Source: DASWNP01 sp036399175
Lineage (GTDB): Bacteria > Acidobacteriota > Blastocatellia > Pyrinomonadales > Pyrinomonadaceae
Direction: 5' to 3'
Assembly: GCA_036399175.1 (NCBI GenBank)
Contig: DASWNP010000042.1
Span: forward strand, 1-64,000
DNA length: 64,000 bases
This document shows positions 59,416-64,000 of this stretch, in pieces. The notes beneath the pieces are model-generated. The model was not told the DNA's origin. It ran no database searches and worked only from the letters and a program-made list of their open reading frames with translations. The translations under genes were made by a program, and so were the position numbers. Each line of letters starts with the position of its first letter. Positions within the stretch are counted from its first letter, which is position 1.

Positions 59416-62400
59416 TTACCGCGCTGCGATTCCGGCATCTTTGAACAATTTGTCGAGCCAGAGGTTGGCAAGTTTTTCCTGCACGGTGTTGGCGCGCAGG
59501 CGGTCGTTGAGGTTGCGGAAGTCCACGAGGTCGAGCAGTTGGTCTTGATTAAAACAGGAGAAGACGAAGCTTTCGGCTCCGGTCTGCGGGTCTACGTGTT
59601 TCTGCAAACACTGCGCGCAGACCTCTTTCATCATGCACTGCATCGGGCTGTTGATTGAGCCGACGCCGATGTGCGTCGGCTTCAGATACGGCGCGAGCAC
59701 GCCGTGTCGCGCGGCCTTGACGGCGGCCATCATACGGTCGGAGCCGATGGCGATGATGCGGTCAACTTCGCTGAGGTCGAAGAGACGCTCGCCGAGGCGT
59801 CCTTCGGCGTAGGCCGTCATGGCCTGCACGATGTTGCCCCGAAAGTGTCTGTCCTGCGGGCGGCGCGGGGAGATTTCCGCGCCCGTGTCGGTCGCCCAGA
59901 CGACCTGGTCTGTCGCCGCTTCAATCTCTTCGCGCTTGAAGAGGTCTTCGCCCTTCTTGTAACCGGCGAAGTAGACGACGCGGTTGCGCCGCTCGCGCAT
60001 CGCCTTCGCAATCGAGAAGAGAACGGCGTTACCTAAGCCCCCTCCGGCGAGCAGCACCGTCTCTTCGGAAGGAATCTCGGTAGGCGTCCCCGTCGGCCCC
60101 ATGACGACGACTCTCTGCCCCGGCTTCAAGAGCGCGCACTGGCGCGACGATGCGCCCATCTCCAACACGATGAGACTCAAAAGGCCGCGCTCCTTATCCA
60201 CCCACGCGCCCGTCAGCGCCAAGCCCTCCATCAGCAGCTTCGTATCGCCGACGCGCACCGCATCCGTCTCGTAGTTTTGCAGACGGTAGAACTGACCCGG
60301 ATGAAACTTCCGCGCCTGCATCGGAGCATGAACGACGACATCGACAATCGTCTCCGTCAAACGCTCGACGCGCACGACCCGCGCCGTCAGATTCTCGTCC
60401 AGACGCTCGACCAGATTTGCAAACGCCGCTTCACGCGCGGGCTGGTCTTCACGCCTGAGAGCGCGCGTTTCATCTGCGAAGAGGGCGGCGACATGCTCGT
60501 AGCCGTGCTTGGCCGAGGCCATCGCCTTGACGACGTTTCCCGCGTAGACCGGATGATTGTCGCCGTAGTAGGAGATGAAGCGCCCGCCCTCTGCGTAGGA
60601 AGTGAAAAAGGCGCGCTCGCCTTTGGAGGCCGGGACGGGACGCAGCTCGCCGTCGCCGTTTCTTTCGAGACGGTGCGGCGCGAAGAAGTCGCGCCACTCG
60701 TCGAGAGCGAACGTGCCGGGACGTTCCTTTTCGTAAATCGTGTTCGGGCTCGTGCCCGCCGCGACGCAGACCGTGCGCGCCGGAAGCTCGACGGTTTCAG
60801 GAGCGCCCGTTTCATCCGTGCCCGCTCTCCACTTGCCGGTCTCCGCGTCGAGTCGCATGCGAGAGAAGACGATTGAAGCGACCGCGCCGTGCTCGTCCGG
60901 CACGGCTTCGAGCGGGTTCATGTTCTCGACGAAGCTGATGCCCTCTTCGAGCGCCTTCGCCACCTCTTCGTGATTCAGACGATAGGCCGGAGAATCTATC
61001 AAACGCTTTCGGTAAGCGATGGAGACGCCGCCCCACTCCCTCACGAGCGGCACAAAATCGGGCGCTTCTCCCGCCGCGCGCGCACGCTCGCGCTCGTCGC
61101 GCACTGCCCGCCCGTGCGCGAGAAACTCCGCGTAGATTTCGCGCTCTTCCGCGTCGAAGCGCCGGAGGATTTCCTCTTCGCCGAACTCGGCGGCAAGTTG
61201 TTCGTGTCGTTCGAGTATCTTCTCGCACTGCACGGGGTAGTAAGCGAAAAGCTCCGTCGCCGTATCAATCGCGGTGAGTCCGCCGCCGATGACGACGGCA
61301 GGCAGGCGCACTTGCAGGTTGGCGAGCGCGTCGCGCTTGAACGCGCCGGTGAGTTGCAGCGCCATCAGAAAGTCGGATGCTTTGCGAATGCCGCGCAGCA
61401 GGTTGTTCTTCATGTCGATGACGGTCGGACGCCCCGCGCCGCTCGCAATGGCGATGTGGTCGAAGCCGAGAGCCCATGCGTCTTCGATGTCGAGCGTGCC
61501 GCCGAAGCGGACGCCGCCGTAGAAACGAAAATGGTCGCGCCGCGCGAGCGCGAGGTGTATGAGCGTGAGAAAGTTTTTGTCCCAGCGCACGGTGATGCCG
61601 TACTCGGAGACGCCGCCGAAGCCCGCGAGCACGCGCTCGCTTAAGGCGGCTTCTATCTCGCGCACGTCGCCGACAGCCCGAGGCGTCAGTCGTCCGCCCT
61701 CGCCTGTGAGGTCTGCGGCGAGCGGCTCAATCTTCAAGCCGTCGATGCCGACGACGCCGAAGCCTTCGTTCAAGAGATAGTGCGCCAGGGTGTAACCCGC
61801 CGGGCCGAGGCCGACGACGAGCACGTTCTTTCCGTTGTAAGGAAGCGCGTAGGGGCGTTTGGCGTTGAGCGGATTCCAGCGCGTCAGGAGCGAGTAGATT
61901 TCAAATCCGAAGGGCAGCTTCAAAACGTCTGTCAGGATGCCGGTCTCGGCCTGCGGGATGTTGACCGGCTCCTGCTTCTGGAAGATGCACGACTTCATAC
62001 AGTCGTTGCAGATGCGATGCCCCGTGCCCGGACACATCGGGTTGTCAATCATCACGAGCGCGAGCGCCCCGATAGAGTCGCCCTCTTTTTCGAGGACGTG
62101 CATCTCGGAAATCTTCTCGTCGAGCGGGCAGCCTTCGAGCTTGATGCCGAGCGGGTTTCGTTTGACTGCGCCCTGAGAGTCGCGCAAGCCCTTCGAGCAG
62201 GAATCCTTGTCGCGCTCGTGGCAGTAGAGGCAGTAGTTGACCTCGTCGAGCACTTCGCGCGGGGTGGCGCGCGGGTCGGTCAACTCGAAGCCATCGCGGC
62301 GTCTGAGGTTCTGTTCGAGGCCGCGCATCGACTCGGGAAGCTCCGCGCGCGGGCGTTCGAGCTGCACCAGATGCTCGTACCTCAAAGGATGCGGGACGCG

Positions 62401-63216
62401 AAAACTGACCCAGGCAGGCACGCGAGCCCCGCGCGCCTCCGTTTGCGCCGAAAGAGCCGCCGCCCACGTCTCCAAAAGCCTGAGCGACGACTTGACGAAA
62501 GCTCTCGCCTCATCCGCCTCGCCCTCGGTCTGAAACTGAACGAGCACTCCCGCCGCTTCCCTCGAAGCGACCAGAGCGCCGCTCGCCGCTTCGACCTCAC
62601 GCCGCGTCTCTCTCATCTCCGGCGCTTCCTGCGCTTCCCCTTCAGCGCCGCTTCGTTCGAGCTGCTTCTCCCATTCGAGCAGGCGAGCCGTCATGCGCGC
62701 AACGCCAAGCTCGCGGTCAACTTCGAGCGTGTCGGCAAAAGCCGCGCGTCGCAGAAGCTCCAGCGCCTCGTCCGTCGCCCCGGCGTCAACCTTCAAAGCC
62801 TGCTCGACGGGCACGCGCTTCAACGCACGCCGCGCGATGAAAAACTTGAAAGCGAAGACGGGGTCTTGCGCCCGAATGGCTTCGGCCAACTCTGCGCGCT
62901 CGCGCTCCGCGCCGAACAGACGCGCCACGAACCTCGAAAGATACGGCGCGGCGGCAATCAGAAGCTCCGACTCCGCCTTCGTTCCCGCAAGCCCCGCCCC
63001 ACGAGTCTCCACATAACTCGTCAACGCCCTATGCAGATGCTCGTCCTCGGCACGCACTTCCGCGTAGAAAAGCTCGGCCAGCTCGCGCAGGCGCTCAGGT
63101 CGATAGAGGTCGCCGTAAGTGAACCCCTCGATACCCATCTGGAAGTCGTTGGCTGTTGTCTGATGAAGCTCTGTGCCGGATGAGATCCTGTTCGCGTCCG
63201 CAGTAAGATTCTGCAT
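59416..63216 (-). CDS. Nfn-like fused FAD/NAD(P) iron-sulfur oxidoreductase
   Basis: A protein of 1266 residues. N-terminal ~330 residues: helical domain without a known family. Then a GltD/NfnB-like part: cluster cysteines in CLYCHERDKDSC (about 334), CPLDE and CNDCMKSCIF, the FAD fold VVGLGPAGYTLAHY (about 469) and a second Rossmann fold VVIGGGLTAIDTA (about 644). Last a PyrK/NfnA-like part: FHPGQFYRLQNY flavin site (about 970), LLAGGGLGNAV (about 1054), and a Cys cluster CMMKEVCAQC (about 1192) with a later SCFNQD. It resembles NfnB and NfnA in one chain, so it may couple ferredoxin to NAD(P)H; bifurcation is inferred. ATG 63216 has no close ribosome-binding site. Confidence 0.8.
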   Translation of the reverse strand: MQNLTADANRISSGTELHQTTANDFQMGIEGFTYGDLYRPERLRELAELFYAEVRAEDEHLHRALTSYVETRGAGLAGTKAESELLIAAAPYLSRFVARLFGAERERAELAEAIRAQDPVFAFKFFIARRALKRVPVEQALKVDAGATDEALELLRRAAFADTLEVDRELGVARMTARLLEWEKQLERSGAEGEAQEAPEMRETRREVEAASGALVASREAAGVLVQFQTEGEADEARAFVKSSLRLLETWAAALSAQTEARGARVPAWVSFRVPHPLRYEHLVQLERPRAELPESMRGLEQNLRRRDGFELTDPRATPREVLDEVNYCLYCHERDKDSCSKGLRDSQGAVKRNPLGIKLEGCPLDEKISEMHVLEKEGDSIGALALVMIDNPMCPGTGHRICNDCMKSCIFQKQEPVNIPQAETGILTDVLKLPFGFEIYSLLTRWNPLNAKRPYALPYNGKNVLVVGLGPAGYTLAHYLLNEGFGVVGIDGLKIEPLAADLTGEGGRLTPRAVGDVREIEAALSERVLAGFGGVSEYGITVRWDKNFLTLIHLALARRDHFRFYGGVRFGGTLDIEDAWALGFDHIAIASGAGRPTVIDMKNNLLRGIRKASDFLMALQLTGAFKRDALANLQVRLPAVVIGGGLTAIDTATELFAYYPVQCEKILERHEQLAAEFGEEEILRRFDAEEREIYAEFLAHGRAVRDERERARAAGEAPDFVPLVREWGGVSIAYRKRLIDSPAYRLNHEEVAKALEEGISFVENMNPLEAVPDEHGAVASIVFSRMRLDAETGKWRAGTDETGAPETVELPARTVCVAAGTSPNTIYEKERPGTFALDEWRDFFAPHRLERNGDGELRPVPASKGERAFFTSYAEGGRFISYYGDNHPVYAGNVVKAMASAKHGYEHVAALFADETRALRREDQPAREAAFANLVERLDENLTARVVRVERLTETIVDVVVHAPMQARKFHPGQFYRLQNYETDAVRVGDTKLLMEGLALTGAWVDKERGLLSLIVLEMGASSRQCALLKPGQRVVVMGPTGTPTEIPSEETVLLAGGGLGNAVLFSIAKAMRERRNRVVYFAGYKKGEDLFKREEIEAATDQVVWATDTGAEISPRRPQDRHFRGNIVQAMTAYAEGRLGERLFDLSEVDRIIAIGSDRMMAAVKAARHGVLAPYLKPTHIGVGSINSPMQCMMKEVCAQCLQKHVDPQTGAESFVFSCFNQDQLLDLVDFRNLNDRLRANTVQEKLANLWLDKLFKDAGIAAR

Positions 63217-63475
63217 AAAATTGTCGGCTTTAACCTTCAGATAATTGCTGGTAGGAGAGACCTTCAAGACCGGCGCGACACGCCCCAGAAGCTTCCTTCC
63301 CAAACTCGCGCCGCACCCAAGTATAACACTGCCCCCGCGCCGCTCCGAAAGAACCGCTCGCCCGACCTTCGACAACTCTCTAACCGACCCAGGCGAAAAC
63401 ACTGCACCTTCAACTGAAACACTTCGCCTTCAACTTCAGCCTGCCCTCTCGCGTCGGCAACCGTCAGAAGCACGC

Positions 63476-63505
63476 TTGCCATTTTCGCGGCCTCGCTTCT
63501 ATAAT
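63476..63505 (+). promoter_or_regulatory. Promoter of tRNA-Glu
   Basis: TTGCCA (63476-63481), an 18-nt spacer and TATAAT (63500-63505) lie just upstream of the tRNA. Transcription would start near 63512, close to the mature 5' end. Confidence 0.7.
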
Positions 63506-63518
63506 TGCTGCATCTTGA

Positions 63519-63592
<74 letters not shown>

Positions 63593-63629
63593 TAAAACCT
63601 AAATAATCAGAGACGAAGGTCGAACGATT

Positions 63630-64000
63630 ATGAATAAACGTGGCGCTCGCAAGAGCGCCTTTTTAGGTATGCCTCACGGAACGGCCAGTAATCGTTTGCG
63701 AAAGATTGTGCTGTTCCACCTACTGCAAAAGCACGACGAGAACGTCTGCTTCAAATGCTCGGCTAAAATCGAGACGGCGGACGAACTGAGTATCGAACAT
63801 AAAGAGCCCTGGGAAGGCATCAGCGTCGAGCTTTTCTGGTCGCTCGAAAATATCGCTTTCTCACATCTGCGCTGTAATCGTAATCACCGATACAGAAGCG
63901 GCGGAGCGAGCAGGCGTAAGGTCGGCGTGGAAGGTACGGCATGGTGCAGGCGGTGTAAAGCGTTTCGTCCTGTCGCGGAGTTTTGTCGGAACAAAGCGCG
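63630..64000 (+). CDS. HNH endonuclease-like protein, cut by the window end
   Basis: The frame from ATG 63630 stays open to 64000 (123 codons). It reads MNKRGARKSAFLGMPHGTAS, then RKIVLFHLLQKHDENVCFKC, ELSIEHKEPWEGIS and FSHLRCNRNH: a CxxC...EH...H/C treble-clef HNH fold with a second zinc ribbon CRRCKAF following. The 3' end is missing. The first codons coincide with the terminator hairpin of tRNA-Glu. An alternative start is ATG 63669 (MPHGTAS), but from memory relatives also carry a segment like KRKGAFLGM before this, which favours 63630. No clear ribosome-binding site. Confidence 0.8.
   Translation, partial: MNKRGARKSAFLGMPHGTASNRLRKIVLFHLLQKHDENVCFKCSAKIETADELSIEHKEPWEGISVELFWSLENIAFSHLRCNRNHRYRSGGASRRKVGVEGTAWCRRCKAFRPVAEFCRNKA
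63642..63664 (+). terminator. Intrinsic terminator of tRNA-Glu inside the HNH reading frame
   Basis: GGCGCTC and GAGCGCC form a perfect 7-bp stem with a GCAA tetraloop followed by TTTTT. It lies at codons 5-12 of the downstream HNH gene. Confidence 0.8.

Noticed and set aside
61780..63183. 467-codon frame antisense to the Nfn-like gene
   Set aside because: Shadow frame of a GC-rich gene with Arg/Leu-biased composition.

Overview
The window looks like a chromosomal segment of a high-GC, Gram-negative soil-type bacterium, most likely Acidobacteriota (Blastocatellia-like). This is inferred from protein families and style, not from a marker gene: a Ser/Thr kinase fused to a TolB-like propeller, carboxypeptidase-regulatory and ankyrin proteins, lamin-tail and bactofilin proteins, and many secreted proteins of unknown role. 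I see no prophage, insertion sequence, CRISPR array or rRNA. There are two tRNAs, tRNA-Met/Ile2(CAU) and tRNA-Glu(CUC).

Layout. 1-1455: a 21-bp repeat array, a small gene broken by an in-frame TGA, and a DUF6883/DUF4926 pair. 1572-5820: fumarase, quinolinate synthase, a small ferredoxin, a Rieske protein and a Nudix hydrolase. 6070-10537: stress cluster (CBS protein, Hsp20, Lon). 10624-14814: accessory block with a membrane-anchored NB-ARC/TPR ATPase, an XRE regulator facing a perfect 20-bp palindrome, and a zinc-ribbon protein. 14873-18522: korA-uma2-korB, a 2-oxoacid:ferredoxin oxidoreductase operon with a Uma2 nuclease-family gene between its subunits. 18931-31087: envelope and housekeeping genes (bactofilin, dienelactone hydrolase, lamin-tail protein, TtcA, an ARPP-1-like protein, ExbD, an ankyrin protein, NAD+ synthetase). 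31326-38844: Ser/Thr kinase and hyuB/SnoaL/hyuA. 39240-51123: secreted proteins, an oxidoreductase, tRNA, DinB, a lipoprotein, a Rieske oxygenase/enoyl-CoA hydratase operon, an amino-acid permease, and an HNH nuclease with a small helical partner. 51284-64000: thioredoxin 2, a large TPR protein, a PafA-like phosphatase, RsmI, a 1266-residue Nfn-like fused flavoprotein, tRNA-Glu, and an HNH gene running off the end.

Metabolic links. KorAB, the small ferredoxin and the Nfn-like fusion could form a route from 2-oxoacid oxidation through ferredoxin to pyridine nucleotides. NadA and NadE serve NAD synthesis.

The most striking feature is a dispersed family of about 18 hairpin-forming elements, mostly between genes. 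Each arm is a short tandem run of a 7-bp unit, and both arms of one element share the same unit, although the unit differs between elements (GATGAAT/GCGGAAT, GTGAGCG/GTGAGCA, TCAGTTT, GGTCAGA, GTCTGGA, GGGGAAG and others). Several share a central core resembling GACAAATGCTTTCTGCTTTT. One copy sits in frame inside hyuB, and others supply the C-terminal codons of at least four proteins. This is my best candidate for an undescribed system.
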